A DNA stretch of 64,000 nucleotides from Roseivivax sp. GX 12232 (GCF_021272185.1 NZ_JAJSEC010000002.1:310001-374000); one strand, 5' to 3'. Shown: positions 25,364 to 34,633, counted from the stretch's first letter. The notes: a model not told the origin generated them from the sequence alone. Made by a program: numbers and translations.

Positions 25364-26410
25364 TCAGGGCGAGCCGCCCAGGCTGAAGGCATTGTTCCAG
25401 ATCGAGAACAGCCCCTCGCGGGTGTTGGCATCGAGTGCCACCAGAAGCGACGGCGAGAGCGCGATCAGCCGCCGGGCGCTCGGCACCAGCCCGTGTTCGT
25501 CGGCATCCGCACTCATTACGAGGCCGATCTCGGCCAGCATGCCCTGCGCTTCCGCCGACAGGAGGAAATCCAGCAGCCGCGTCGCACCCTCCTTCTGGCG
25601 GGCGCCGCGCGGGATCATGTAGCTGCGCGAGAGGATCAGCGTGTAATCCTCGGGCAGGATGACGCCCACGTCGGGCTCCGCGACGCTGGCCACGTAAGAG
25701 CCCAGCACGTTGTAGGCGAAATCGTACTGCCCATCGGCCACGCCGCGGATGATCTCGGTCGAGCAGCAGGTGGCCACCGCGTCGACCCGGGCGAAACCTT
25801 CGAGCATGGCGCCGAAGGTGCTGGCCTCGAGGCTGTCGCTATGGGCGAAGAGATAGCCCAGCCCCGAGGCCGCGATGTCATAGGTGGCGATCCGGCCGCG
25901 CAGCGCCTCGGGGGCCTCGCGCATCAGGTCGAGCAGCGCGAAACGGCTGCGCGGCACCTCGGCCCCGCCAAGCGCGCGCTTGTTGTAGATGATGACGGCC
26001 GGTTCCTCGGTCAGGCCCCAGACCTCGTCGCGCCAGCGCCGCACCGGCGGCAGCGCCGAGGTGCGCGGTGAGACGTAGCGATGCGCGCAGGCGGCGTTCA
26101 CCAGCCAGACCATGTGATGCACCGCCGAAGAGAGGATCGCATCGGCGGGCGCGCCCTGCCCTCCGCCCTCGCAGGCGGCACGGCTGCGGGCGAAGAGCGC
26201 GTTCGAGCCCCATTGCTCGTAGCGCAGGAGCAGGTCGGGGTTGAGATCGGCGAAGCGCTGCATGACCGGCGCGATGATGGCGATGTCGGTGGTCGACATG
26301 AGCGTCATCTCGGTCGCCCCGCTGCCGAACTCGGCGATGTCCTCCTGCGCCGCGCCGGGGACGGGAAGCAGCGCCAGAAGGGTGGCGAGGGCGTAGCGCA
26401 GCAGGGTCAT
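25364..26410 (-). CDS. periplasmic substrate-binding protein encoded with a TctD/TctE two-component system
   Basis: 348 residues with a signal peptide (cleavage near 'VPGAAQ', residue 21). The mature part resembles extracellular solute-binding proteins of the Fe(III)/2-aminoethylphosphonate/spermidine class: 'EMTLMSTTDIAIIAPVMQRFADLNPDL' spread over 34-60, 'EEPAVIIYNKRAL' and 'SRSYMIPRGARQKEGATRLLDFLLS'. It has no permease or ATPase neighbour. Its ATG overlaps the stop of the sensor kinase, so it is co-translated with the sensor. I infer that it presents a ligand to the kinase's periplasmic domain rather than feeding an ABC transporter. The ligand is unknown. Confidence 0.78.
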   Translation of the reverse strand: MTLLRYALATLLALLPVPGAAQEDIAEFGSGATEMTLMSTTDIAIIAPVMQRFADLNPDLLLRYEQWGSNALFARSRAACEGGGQGAPADAILSSAVHHMVWLVNAACAHRYVSPRTSALPPVRRWRDEVWGLTEEPAVIIYNKRALGGAEVPRSRFALLDLMREAPEALRGRIATYDIAASGLGYLFAHSDSLEASTFGAMLEGFARVDAVATCCSTEIIRGVADGQYDFAYNVLGSYVASVAEPDVGVILPEDYTLILSRSYMIPRGARQKEGATRLLDFLLSAEAQGMLAEIGLVMSADADEHGLVPSARRLIALSPSLLVALDANTREGLFSIWNNAFSLGGSP

Positions 26411-27807
26411 GGGGCCTCCTCGCCGGGGGCGGCGGGCAGGATCAGCGCCACCCGGAAGCCCGTCGCCTCCTGGGTCATCTCAACCCGCCCGCCGAAGGCT
26501 TCGGCCACGGATTTCACGATGGCGAGGCCGAGGCCCGCGCTTTGCTCCTGGCTCTGGGCGGTGCGCTCGAAGCGCCCGCCGAGCCGCGCCAGCAGCTCCG
26601 GCGCCGGCCCCGGCCCCGCGTCGGCGACCCAGAGTGCGGCCTGCCCGTCGCGCTCCTCGGCGCCCAGCACCACCGGCGGCACGCCGTGGCGCAGCGCATT
26701 GGCCAGAAGGTTCTTCGCCGCCTCCTCGAGCGAGAAGACCTCGGCCATGACCATGACCGGCTCGGGCCCGATCTCGAGCCGCATCTCGGCACCGGGGGCC
26801 AGAAGCTCGTGGTCGCGCCGCTCGACGATCTCGAGAGCGATCTCGCGCAGGTCGACGGGCACCCGGGGCGCGCTGTCGGTCCGGTGGATCACCAGCGCCC
26901 GGCTGAGGAGCTGGTCGAGAAGCCGCCCCAGAGACCGGGTCCGCGCCAGGAGCCGCTCGCCCGCCCGCGCGCGGCCGGGCGGGCTGTCCTCCTCCAGGAG
27001 CGTCTCGGCCTGCACCCTTATCGCCGCAACCGGGGTCCTAAGCTGGTGGGCGGTGTCCGAGATCAGGTTGCGCATCGAGCCCATCTGCCGGTCGAGCCGC
27101 CCCATGAAGCGGTTCATCGCGTCGAGCATGACCCGCAGCTCCTGCGGCACGCCTTCGGTCGGCATGGGCGTGAGGTCGTAGGGGTCGCGGAACGCGAGAT
27201 CCTGCGAGAGCGCGCCGAGCGGGCGCACCGCGCCCCGGATCACCACCCAGGAAATACCCATGAGCGCGATCCCCGCCAGCACCATGGGCAGCAGCGCATC
27301 GACCATGAGCGCCAACGCCATGGCGCGCCGCGCGCGCAGGGTCTGGCCCACGGTCACCGTGACCTCGCCCGAGAAATCCCGCTCGGCGAAGCGCCGGGTC
27401 ACGGTGACGAAGCGCGCGGCCTCGCCCTGCAGGTCGGCGTCGAAGAACTCCGGCGCGATGCGGCCGGGGGCGTGTTCGGGATGGCCGGGCAGGACGCCGA
27501 AACCGGTCACCGGCTCGCCGCCAGGCCCGGTCACCGCGTAGTGGATGCGGTCGTCGGGGGCCTGGGCCAGAAGCTCGAAGGCCGAGACCGGCAGGTCCAC
27601 GAAAGGCCCGCCGTCCTGGATGCGGATCGATTCGGCGATGTCGTTGGCGGCCCCCACCAGGATCCGGTCGTAGGCCTGCCGCGCCGCCTGCCGCCCGTTG
27701 AACCAGGTCGAGCCCGCGACCAGGAGCCCGCCCGCGAGTAGGATCACCAGGACCGCGCCCAGGACGCGGTAGGCCAGGCTCGGGGCCGCGGGCGCGGGCC
27801 TAGGCAT
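26407..27807 (-). CDS. tctE: TctE-type sensor histidine kinase
   Basis: 466 residues from ATG 27807 (a TTG three codons upstream is also open). The order is: transmembrane segment (about 13-31), periplasmic 2CSK_N-type sensor domain (about 35-155), second transmembrane segment (about 165-185), then a HAMP-like stretch. The HisKA domain has phospho-acceptor His254 in 'SDTAHQLRTPVAAI'. The ATPase domain carries 'EAAKNLLANALRHG', 'VADAGPGP' and 'SAGLGLAIVKSVAEAFGG'. TctE kinases control tricarboxylate transporters, here tctCBA on the divergent side. The sensor is probably assisted by the binding protein encoded directly after it. Confidence 0.9.
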   Translation of the reverse strand: MPRPAPAAPSLAYRVLGAVLVILLAGGLLVAGSTWFNGRQAARQAYDRILVGAANDIAESIRIQDGGPFVDLPVSAFELLAQAPDDRIHYAVTGPGGEPVTGFGVLPGHPEHAPGRIAPEFFDADLQGEAARFVTVTRRFAERDFSGEVTVTVGQTLRARRAMALALMVDALLPMVLAGIALMGISWVVIRGAVRPLGALSQDLAFRDPYDLTPMPTEGVPQELRVMLDAMNRFMGRLDRQMGSMRNLISDTAHQLRTPVAAIRVQAETLLEEDSPPGRARAGERLLARTRSLGRLLDQLLSRALVIHRTDSAPRVPVDLREIALEIVERRDHELLAPGAEMRLEIGPEPVMVMAEVFSLEEAAKNLLANALRHGVPPVVLGAEERDGQAALWVADAGPGPAPELLARLGGRFERTAQSQEQSAGLGLAIVKSVAEAFGGRVEMTQEATGFRVALILPAAPGEEAP

Positions 27808-28477
27808 GCAGCCCAATCCGGTAGCCGACGCCGCGCCGGGTCTCGATCACCACCGGGGTGCCCGCGAGCTTCTTGCGCAGCCGCGCGATGTAAAGCTCGA
27901 TGGCGTTCACGCCGACGTCGGTGTCGTCAAAGCCGAAGAGCGAATCGTAGAGCCGCTGCTTGGTCAGGAAGTGCCCTTCCTGCCGCAGGAGCACGTCGAG
28001 AAGCGCCGCCTCGCGGCGGGTCAGCTCCAGGTGGCGGCCCTGCAGCGTGGCGCTGCGCTCGGCCGGCAGGTAGCAAAGGGGTCCGAGGGTGATCGCCTCG
28101 CCCTTCTGTGGCTGGGCGGCGTTGCGGCGCACGAGCGCCCGCAGCCGCGCCTCAAGCTCGCGCTGGTCGAAGGGTTTGCCCAGGTAGTCGTCCGCACCCC
28201 GATCGAGCGCGCCGACCCGGTCGTCGATCGAGGCCAGCGCCGTCAGCATCAGGACCGGCGTGGCATCGCCCGCGGCGCGCACCTCGCGCAAAAAGTCGAT
28301 GCCCGAGCCGTCGGGCAGGTTGATGTCGACGATCATCGCGTCGAATCCCTGCACCGCCCGGCAGTCGCGCGCCTCTTCGAGGCTGGCGGCCAGGTCGCAG
28401 GTGATTCCCACCCGGGCGAAGCGCGCGACCACGCCCTCGGCCAGGTCGGTGGCATCCTCGACCATCAGAACCCGCAT
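27800..28477 (-). CDS. tctD: OmpR-family response regulator, TctD-like
   Basis: 225 residues. The receiver domain has an acidic pocket MVEDAT, phospho-acceptor Asp51 in 'MIVDINLPDG' and Lys101 in 'YLGKPF'. The C-terminal winged helix ends in 'YIARLRKKLAGTPVVIETRRGVGYRIG' (split at about 195-221). It starts after an AGGAG site and overlaps the kinase gene by 8 bp. It likely activates tctC, which is divergent across 175 bp. That spacer holds two GACAG direct repeats 11 bp apart (28515-28519 and 28526-28530), a spacing typical for OmpR-type dimers. Confidence 0.9.
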   Translation of the reverse strand: MRVLMVEDATDLAEGVVARFARVGITCDLAASLEEARDCRAVQGFDAMIVDINLPDGSGIDFLREVRAAGDATPVLMLTALASIDDRVGALDRGADDYLGKPFDQRELEARLRALVRRNAAQPQKGEAITLGPLCYLPAERSATLQGRHLELTRREAALLDVLLRQEGHFLTKQRLYDSLFGFDDTDVGVNAIELYIARLRKKLAGTPVVIETRRGVGYRIGLHA

Positions 28478-28514
28478 CGCCGAATCTCCTCCCAAAGCGC
28501 CGGCGCGGCCCAGT

Positions 28515-28530
28515 GACAGGTTCACGACAG
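28515..28530. promoter_or_regulatory. candidate TctD binding site (11-bp spaced direct repeat)
   Basis: GACAG at 28515-28519 and again at 28526-28530 lie on the same face of the helix, in the spacer between tctD and tctC. OmpR-family regulators commonly bind direct repeats with 10-11 bp spacing. Short motif, so only suggestive. Confidence 0.3.
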
Positions 28531-28652
28531 CTTTATCGGCTATCCCCTCTCGTAACCCGCAACCCGGGAGGCTGAAAAGCCGCCTTGGACCCCGCGGGGG
28601 ACTTTCGGTCGCGGCGCGGAGGGCGCCAGGCGGCCACCAAGTGGAGGAAACC

Positions 28653-29642
28653 ATGATCAAATCGGCAACCCGCGGCCTGATGACGGCCGCGATCCTCGGC
28701 CTGTCCGCCGTTGCGGCGCAGGCGCAGGACTACACCCCGGAAAACCCCGAGTGCATCGCCCCGGCCAACCCGGGCGGCGGCTGGGACTTCACCTGCCGCC
28801 AGGTCGGCAAATCGCTGCAGGACCAGGGCCTCATCGACAAGACCATGCAGGTCGTGAACCTCGCCGGCGGCGGCGGCGGCGTGGCCTTCGCGGAGGTCGT
28901 GAACAAGCGCGGCGACGACAACGACCTGATCGTCGCGGCCTCCTCGGCCACCGCGACGCGGTTGGCGCAGGGCGCCTACCCGGGCAATTCCATGGACCAG
29001 GTGCGCTGGCTCGCCACCATCGGCGCGGATTACGGCGTGATCGCCGTGGCCGCCGACAGCGAGGTCGAGACGCTTCCCGAACTGCTGGACCAGATCAAGG
29101 CCGATCCGACCAGCGTGTCGGTCGCGGGCGGTTCCGCCGTGGGCGGTTGGGACCACCTCAAGGTGCTGATCGCGGCCAATGCCTATGGCATCGATGACGT
29201 CCGTTCGGTGAAATACATCGCCTTCGACGGCGGCGGCGAGGCGGTGACCCAGCTTCTCGCGGGCTCGGTCCAGGCCTTCACCGGCGACATCTCCGAGGCC
29301 AAGGGCTTCGTCGATTCGGGCGACATCAAGGTGATCGCGGTGCTCGCACCCGAGCGCCTGCCGGGCGAGTTTGCCGACTTCCCGACCGCCAAGGAGCAGG
29401 GCGTGGACGCCATCGGCGCCAACTGGCGCGGCTTCTACGCGCCGGGCGACATGTCGGACGCGGCCTATGACACCTGGGTCTCGAAGCTCTCCGAGCTTTA
29501 CGCCACCGACGAGTGGAAAGCCGTCATGGACGCCAACGGCCTCGCGCCGCTCGACCTACAGGGCGAAGAGTTCGAGACCTTCGTCTCGGAATCGGTGGCC
29601 CGCATCGAGGGCATCTCGAAAGAGATCGGCATCATCAAGTGA
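28653..29642 (+). CDS. tctC: tripartite tricarboxylate transporter substrate-binding protein
   Basis: 329 residues with a signal peptide (cleavage after AAQAQ, about residue 25). The mature start 'CIAPANPGGGWDFTCRQVGKSL' (split at 33-54) and 'VNLAGGGGGVAFAEVV' are the TctC citrate-binding loops. 'VAGGSAVGGWDHLKVL' and 'YIAFDGGGEAVTQLLAGSVQAF' (split) complete the family pattern. It binds tricarboxylates such as citrate or tricarballylate in the periplasm for TctBA. A GGAGG ribosome-binding site precedes the ATG. First gene of tctCBA. Confidence 0.93.
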   Translation: MIKSATRGLMTAAILGLSAVAAQAQDYTPENPECIAPANPGGGWDFTCRQVGKSLQDQGLIDKTMQVVNLAGGGGGVAFAEVVNKRGDDNDLIVAASSATATRLAQGAYPGNSMDQVRWLATIGADYGVIAVAADSEVETLPELLDQIKADPTSVSVAGGSAVGGWDHLKVLIAANAYGIDDVRSVKYIAFDGGGEAVTQLLAGSVQAFTGDISEAKGFVDSGDIKVIAVLAPERLPGEFADFPTAKEQGVDAIGANWRGFYAPGDMSDAAYDTWVSKLSELYATDEWKAVMDANGLAPLDLQGEEFETFVSESVARIEGISKEIGIIK

Positions 29643-29761
29643 GGCTCCGCGCGGGGTGGCTTGAGGCAGCCGCCCCGCCCCGGCCTCCCCGGGGCCGCCG
29701 CCCGCCCTCCCGCGCGTGGCGGCCCCCCTTTCCCCTCACCCTTTCACTCAGGAGATCCCCC

Positions 29762-30193
29762 ATGAGCGATCGTATCTTCGGGGTCTTCGGCATCCTTCTG
29801 GCTTTCGCCTACGCCATGGCGGCGCTGGCGATCGAGGAAAGCTTCCTCTCCGATGCCGTCGGACCGAAGGCCTTTCCGCTGATCCTGGCCGCCATCCTCG
29901 GCCTGTCCTCGCTGGCCATCATCCTCAAGCCCGACGCGGAACCGCGCTGGCCCGCGCTCGGGCGGCTCGCGGAAATCGCCGCCGCGGTGATCGTGATGAT
30001 CGCCTATGCGCAGCTTCTGCCCGAGGCAGGCTTTGTCATCGCCACCGCCTTCGCCGCCGGCTACCTGGCCTGGCGCCTGGGCTCGCGCCCGCTCGAGGCC
30101 GTGGCCACCGGCGTCGGCACCTCGGTCGGCATCTACGTCATCTTTCACCTGGTGCTCGGGCTTTCGCTGGCCCGCGGCCCCTGGGGCTTCTGA
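29762..30193 (+). CDS. tctB: tripartite tricarboxylate transporter small membrane subunit
   Basis: 143 residues with four predicted transmembrane segments ('FGVFGILLAFAYAMAALAI', 'FPLILAAILGLSSLAIIL', 'IAAAVIVMIAYAQLL', 'VGIYVIFHLVLGLSL'). This is the usual TctB topology, starting 'MSDRIFG' and containing 'GPKAFPLIL'. CAGGAG stands before the ATG. It lies 119 bp after tctC and 9 bp before tctA. Confidence 0.93.
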   Translation: MSDRIFGVFGILLAFAYAMAALAIEESFLSDAVGPKAFPLILAAILGLSSLAIILKPDAEPRWPALGRLAEIAAAVIVMIAYAQLLPEAGFVIATAFAAGYLAWRLGSRPLEAVATGVGTSVGIYVIFHLVLGLSLARGPWGF

Positions 30194-30202
30194 GGGGGCA
30201 CC

Positions 30203-31741
30203 ATGGATATCTTCGCATCCCTCGGCGACGGCTTTGCCATCGCGCTCACCTGGCAGAACCTGGCGCTGGCGCTGCTCGGCTGCTTTCTCGGCACCGTCAT
30301 GGGCGCCATGCCGGGGCTCGGCCCCTCGAACGGCGTGGCGATCCTGATCCCGCTGGCCTTCACCATGGGCCTCGGCGCAACGCCGTCGCTGATCCTGCTG
30401 ACCTCGGTCTATTACGGGGCCATGTACGGCGGGCGGATCTCGTCGATCCTTCTGAACATTCCCGGTGACGAGCCCGCGATGATGACCTGTCTCGACGGCC
30501 ATCCGATGGCCAAGAAGGGGCTCGCCGGCGAGGCGCTGTCGCTTTCGGGCATCGCGAGCTTCGTCGGCGCCTTCTTCGCCACCTGGGGGCTGATCTTCCT
30601 GGCCCCGCAGCTGGTGAAGATCGCGCTGCTCTTTGGTCCGGCGGAATATTTCGCGCTCTTCGCGCTGGCCTTCATGACGCTCGGCGGGGTCTCCTCGACC
30701 AACCAGGCGAAATCGGCCTTTGCCGCCGCACTGGGCATCGGGCTCGCCATGATCGGCGTCGACACCCAGACCGGCGTGCCGCGCTTCACCTTCGGGGAGG
30801 TGCACCTCTACGACGGCATCGACTTCCTGGTCGCCATCGTCGGGCTCTTCGCGCTCTCCGAGGTCTTGATCTTCCTCGAGCATCGCCACGGCGGCTCGGA
30901 CGCCTCGGGCAAGAAGATGGAGATCGGCCGGCTCTACCCGCCGCTCTCGATGATCAAGCGCTGCACGCCGACCATGCTGCGGACCAGCGTCTTGGGCTTC
31001 ATCGCGGGCGTCCTGCCCGGCGCGGGGGCCTCGCTCGGCTCCTTCATCTCCTACTCGATGGAGAAGCGCCTGGTCGACCGCGAGAACACCTTCGGCACCG
31101 GCGATCCGCGCGGCGTCGCGGCCCCCGAGACCGGCAACAACGCCGCCGCCGGGGGCGCGCTGGTGCCGATGCTGGCGCTCGGCGTGCCGGGTTCGGGCAC
31201 CACGGCGGTACTGCTGGCGGTGCTTCTGGCGCTGAACATCACGCCGGGGCCGCTTCTGTTCACGCAGAACCCCGACGTGGTCTGGGGCCTGATCGCGGCG
31301 CTCTTCATCGCCAACTTCATGCTGCTGGCGATGAACATCCCGATGGTGGGGCTCTTTACCCGGGTGCTCATGGTGCCCTCGCGGATCCTCATGCCGATCG
31401 TGGCCATGGTGAGCTTCGTGGGCATCTACGGGATCTCGGGCTCGAGCTTCGATCTGATGGTGATGATCGGCTTCGGGGTCATGGGCTGGGGGCTGCGCAA
31501 GCTCGACGTGCCGCTGGTGCCGATCATCCTCGGCACGCTTCTGGGCAACGCGATGGAGAGCAACCTGCGCCGGGCGATCACCATCGACAACGGCAACTGG
31601 TGGACGCTGGTCGACAGCCCGCTGTCGATCGGGCTCTGGGCCGTCGCCATCGTGGGCTTCGTGCTGCCGGTGATCGTCGGCCGCCGGGTGAAGGCCAAGA
31701 TGCAGCAGCGCCGGGACGAGGAAGGCGCGCTCCGCGACTGA
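30203..31741 (+). CDS. tctA: tripartite tricarboxylate transporter large membrane subunit
   Basis: 512 residues with about 11-12 transmembrane segments, the normal TctA size. Signature motifs are 'GAMPGLGPSNGVAILIPL' (about 35-52), 'YYGAMYGGRISSILLNIPGDEPA' (split at about 71-93) and 'GVLPGAGASLGSFISYSMEKR' (split at about 271-291). 'VPGSGTTAVLLAVLLALNI' also fits. It forms the sodium- or proton-coupled channel for the tricarboxylate delivered by TctC. A terminator follows 28 bp later. Confidence 0.95.
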   Translation: MDIFASLGDGFAIALTWQNLALALLGCFLGTVMGAMPGLGPSNGVAILIPLAFTMGLGATPSLILLTSVYYGAMYGGRISSILLNIPGDEPAMMTCLDGHPMAKKGLAGEALSLSGIASFVGAFFATWGLIFLAPQLVKIALLFGPAEYFALFALAFMTLGGVSSTNQAKSAFAAALGIGLAMIGVDTQTGVPRFTFGEVHLYDGIDFLVAIVGLFALSEVLIFLEHRHGGSDASGKKMEIGRLYPPLSMIKRCTPTMLRTSVLGFIAGVLPGAGASLGSFISYSMEKRLVDRENTFGTGDPRGVAAPETGNNAAAGGALVPMLALGVPGSGTTAVLLAVLLALNITPGPLLFTQNPDVVWGLIAALFIANFMLLAMNIPMVGLFTRVLMVPSRILMPIVAMVSFVGIYGISGSSFDLMVMIGFGVMGWGLRKLDVPLVPIILGTLLGNAMESNLRRAITIDNGNWWTLVDSPLSIGLWAVAIVGFVLPVIVGRRVKAKMQQRRDEEGALRD

Positions 31742-31768
31742 GCGGGCGGAGCCTTCGGACGGCGGAAG

Positions 31769-31802
31769 CGCCGCGCCCCGACCGGGGTGCGGCGTTTTCT
31801 TT
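31769..31802 (+). terminator. Rho-independent terminator of tctCBA
   Basis: CGCCGCGCCCC pairs with GGGGTGCGGCG (one G.T pair) around a GACCG loop, followed by TTTTCTTTT. Placed just after the tctA stop. Confidence 0.85.
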
Positions 31803-31929
31803 TGGTGTGACGTGTTTGGGGGGGCCTTGGGCCGTGGCGCGGGCGGGCCGCGCCTGTTCTCAGCGGGTGGTCGCCACAACCGAAAACGCGGAAGGTGCGC
31901 TTCCCGGCTAGGCCGCAGGCGGCCCCGCC

Positions 31930-32832
31930 TCAGTCCTCGAACAGCTCGCTCTGCCCCTCGTCGGTCTCTTCCTCGGCGTCGAGGTCGCCCTCGCCCGACT
32001 GTGGCAGCGTGCCCGGCGGCGGGCGGCTCTCCAGAAGCCCCGCGGCGCGCAGCTCCTTCAGGCCCGGCAGGTCCCGCGCGCTTTCGAGGCCGAAGTGGTC
32101 GAGGAACTCCTGCGTCACCACGAAGGTCACCGGGCGGCCCGGCGTCATGCGGCGGCGGCCGAAGCGGATCCACTCCATCTCGAGCAGCTGGTCGACGGTG
32201 CCCCGGCTGACCGAGACGCCGCGGATCTCCTCGATCTCGGCGCGGGTGACGGGCTGGTGATAGGCGACGATGGCCAGGGTCTCGATCGCCGCGCGCGAGA
32301 GCTTGCGGGTCTCGACGGTTTCCTTCTGCATCAGGAAGCCGAGGTCCGGCGCGGTGCGGATCGCCCAGGCGTCGCCGACGCGGGTGACGCGCACGCCCCG
32401 GCCCTCGTAGCGCTTTTGCAGGTGCACCAGCGCCTCGGCGGCATCAGCCCCATGCGGCATCCGGTCGTCGAGCTCGCGCACGGTGACGGGTTCGGCCGAG
32501 GCGAAGAGGATGGCCTCGACCATGCGCTCCTGCTCGCCGATGGGCGGGGCCTCGAAGAGGGTCTCTTGCGGGGCCTCGTCCTCGGGGGGCTCGGCGTCGG
32601 CTTCGGGGGCTTGCGCATCGCCCGCGCCAACAGGCGCGGCAGAGGCGTCCCCGCTCTCTGCGCCCGCCCCGAGCGGACCGGCCGCCTCACCCGAAGCTCC
32701 CTCGGACCCCTCGGCCTGCGCATCCTGCATCGCATCCGCCTCCGCGCGGCGCAGCGGCGTCTCGCCGCCCTCCGGCGTCTCGGGCATCGGGGTCTCGTCT
32801 TCGGGAATCGGATCGTCGGCCATGGCGCTCAT
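31930..32832 (-). CDS. scpB: segregation and condensation protein B
   Basis: 300 residues. The C-terminal two thirds carry the ScpB tandem winged-helix region ('MVEAILFASAEPVTVREL', 'ETRKLSRAAIETLAIVAYHQPVTRAEIE', split, and 'GRPVTFVVTQEFLDHFGL'). The first 95 or so residues are a low-complexity acidic Ala/Glu/Pro extension, common in Rhodobacterales ScpB but absent from the classical form. With ScpA and SMC it forms the condensin complex for chromosome segregation. Start ATG 32832 overlaps the scpA stop. Confidence 0.93.
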   Translation of the reverse strand: MSAMADDPIPEDETPMPETPEGGETPLRRAEADAMQDAQAEGSEGASGEAAGPLGAGAESGDASAAPVGAGDAQAPEADAEPPEDEAPQETLFEAPPIGEQERMVEAILFASAEPVTVRELDDRMPHGADAAEALVHLQKRYEGRGVRVTRVGDAWAIRTAPDLGFLMQKETVETRKLSRAAIETLAIVAYHQPVTRAEIEEIRGVSVSRGTVDQLLEMEWIRFGRRRMTPGRPVTFVVTQEFLDHFGLESARDLPGLKELRAAGLLESRPPPGTLPQSGEGDLDAEEETDEGQSELFED

Positions 32833-33629
32833 GTCTCGCGCCCGTCGCGGCGGCGCAACTCGATCGGGGCGAACATCTCGGATTGGCGCAATTCCGCCCG
32901 GCCCTCCTTCACCAGTTCCAGCGAGGCGGCAAAGGTCGCCGCGGTGGCCGAGCGCAACCGCATCGGGTCACGGTCCCAGCCCTCGGGCAGATAGGAGGAA
33001 ATATCCGTCCAGGTGCCCGCGAAGCCGATCATGCCGCGCATCCGGTCCAGCGCCATCTCCAGCGTGAAGACATGGTCGCGGTCCATCACGAAGGGGCGGA
33101 AATCGTCGCGGGTGCGGATCCGCGCATAGGCCTGCATCAGGTCGAGGATCGAGGCCGAATAGCGCACCCGGCGCACGCGCTCCATTTTTTCGGGGATGCC
33201 GCGCACGAAGAAATCGCGGCCGAGCTGGTCGCGGCCCATGAGCCGGGCGGCGACCTCGCGCATGGCCTGCAGCCGTTCGAGCTGGAAGGCCAGATGCGCG
33301 GCCAGTTCCTCGCCCGAGGGGCCTTCCTCGGTGGGATCGGGCGGCAAGAGGAGCCGCGACTTCAGGAAGGCCAGCCAGGCCGCCATCACCAGGTAGTCCG
33401 CCGCCAACTCTATGCGCAGCGCGCGGGCCTTTTCGACGAAGGCCAGGTATTGCCGCGAGAGCTGCAGGACCGAGATCTTGCGCAGGTCGACCTTCTGCGT
33501 CCGCGACAGCGTCAGAAGCAGGTCGAGCGGCCCCTCGAAGCCGTCCACGTCGACGATCAGCGCCTCCGCTTCGAGGCGGTCGGCGACAGAGATCGGCTGG
33601 ATGTCGAATTCGGGTTGGTCGTCTGTCAT
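32829..33629 (-). CDS. scpA: segregation and condensation protein A
   Basis: 266 residues, the SMC-binding kleisin. 'VDGFEGPLDLLLTLSRTQKVDLRKISVLQLSRQYL' spans about residues 28-62 and is the N-terminal kleisin helix region. 'LVMAAWLAFLKSRLLLP' follows, and the C-terminus forms a winged helix. It overlaps scpB downstream and nagZ upstream by 4 bp each, in the order SPOR-nagZ-scpA-scpB. Confidence 0.93.
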   Translation of the reverse strand: MTDDQPEFDIQPISVADRLEAEALIVDVDGFEGPLDLLLTLSRTQKVDLRKISVLQLSRQYLAFVEKARALRIELAADYLVMAAWLAFLKSRLLLPPDPTEEGPSGEELAAHLAFQLERLQAMREVAARLMGRDQLGRDFFVRGIPEKMERVRRVRYSASILDLMQAYARIRTRDDFRPFVMDRDHVFTLEMALDRMRGMIGFAGTWTDISSYLPEGWDRDPMRLRSATAATFAASLELVKEGRAELRQSEMFAPIELRRRDGRET

Positions 33630-34633
33630 CCCGCGCGCCCGGAGCCAAGCGCCTCCAGCTTGGCGGTGAGAGCTTCGATGTCAACCTCGCCGGGGTCGCG
33701 GCGGGCGGTCAGCGCGGCAACCGCGCGGACGTGGCTTTCGGCGCTCATCTCGCCGACCTCTTCCATCAGCGGGGCCATTTCCTCGTAATCGCCGTTGCAG
33801 TGCAAGACGCAGTCGCAGCCCGCCGCCATGGCCGCGGCGCCGCGCTCGGGCACGCTGCCCGAAAGCGCCTCCATGGAGATGTCGTCGGTCATCAGGAAGC
33901 CGCGGAAGCCCAGTTCGGCGCGGATCAGCTCGATCATGCGCGGCGAGACGGTGGCCGGGTTCGCGGGGTCGAAGGCCTCGAAGACCAGATGCGCCGACAT
34001 GCCGAGCGGCAGGTCCGCGAAGGCCCGGAAAACCGCGAAATCGGTGCCCATGAGCACATCCGGCGCCTCGGAGATGCGCGGCAGCGCCAGGTGGCTGTCG
34101 AGCTGCGCGAGCCCGTGGCCCGGCATGTGCTTCATCACCGGCAGGACGCCGCCGTCGAAATGCGCCTGCGCCACGGCGCGGCCCCGCTCGGTCACCTCGG
34201 TGACGCCGTTGCCGAGGCAGCGGTCGCGCAGGATCGCATGGGTGCCCGGGCGCGCCACGTCGAGGGTCGGCGCGCAATTGCCGTCGATGCCGTAGCTGCG
34301 CAGCTCCGCGGCGATGATCCGGTAGCGCAGGTAAAGCGCCTTGGCCGCGACATCGCCATGCGCCCCGGCGAAATCGAGCGGCGGGGCCCAGTCGCGCGCC
34401 AGCGGCGGGCGCAGGCGCTGGACGCGGCCGCCCTCCTGGTCGATGAAGACCGGTGCGTCGCGGCCCACGGCGTCGCGCAGCTCGGCGGTCAGCGCGCGGA
34501 TCTGGTCCGGCGTCTCGAGGTTGCGCGCGAAGAGGATGAAGCCGAAGGGGTTGCTGCGGGCGAACAGCCGCCGCTCCTCCTCGGTGATCCGCGGCCCCAG
34601 GGGGGCGAGGATCGCCGCCCCGAACCGGCTCAC
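33626..34633 (-). CDS. nagZ: beta-N-acetylhexosaminidase (peptidoglycan recycling)
   Basis: 335 residues, glycoside hydrolase family 3. It cleaves GlcNAc from anhydro-muropeptides in the cytoplasm. The active-site loop 'MKHMPGHGLAQLDSH' contains the His-Asp-type general acid dyad, and 'LMTDDISMEAL' holds the nucleophile Asp. 'FIDQEGGRVQRLRPP' is a further hallmark. The GTG start at 34633 overlaps the stop of the SPOR gene; the longer open frame has no family support. Confidence 0.92.
   Translation of the reverse strand: MSRFGAAILAPLGPRITEEERRLFARSNPFGFILFARNLETPDQIRALTAELRDAVGRDAPVFIDQEGGRVQRLRPPLARDWAPPLDFAGAHGDVAAKALYLRYRIIAAELRSYGIDGNCAPTLDVARPGTHAILRDRCLGNGVTEVTERGRAVAQAHFDGGVLPVMKHMPGHGLAQLDSHLALPRISEAPDVLMGTDFAVFRAFADLPLGMSAHLVFEAFDPANPATVSPRMIELIRAELGFRGFLMTDDISMEALSGSVPERGAAAMAAGCDCVLHCNGDYEEMAPLMEEVGEMSAESHVRAVAALTARRDPGEVDIEALTAKLEALGSGRAG

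Noticed and set aside
29744-32173. 809-codon - strand open frame opposite tctB/tctA
   Set aside because: Shadow of the transporter genes, of low complexity (Arg/Asp/Gln/His rich).
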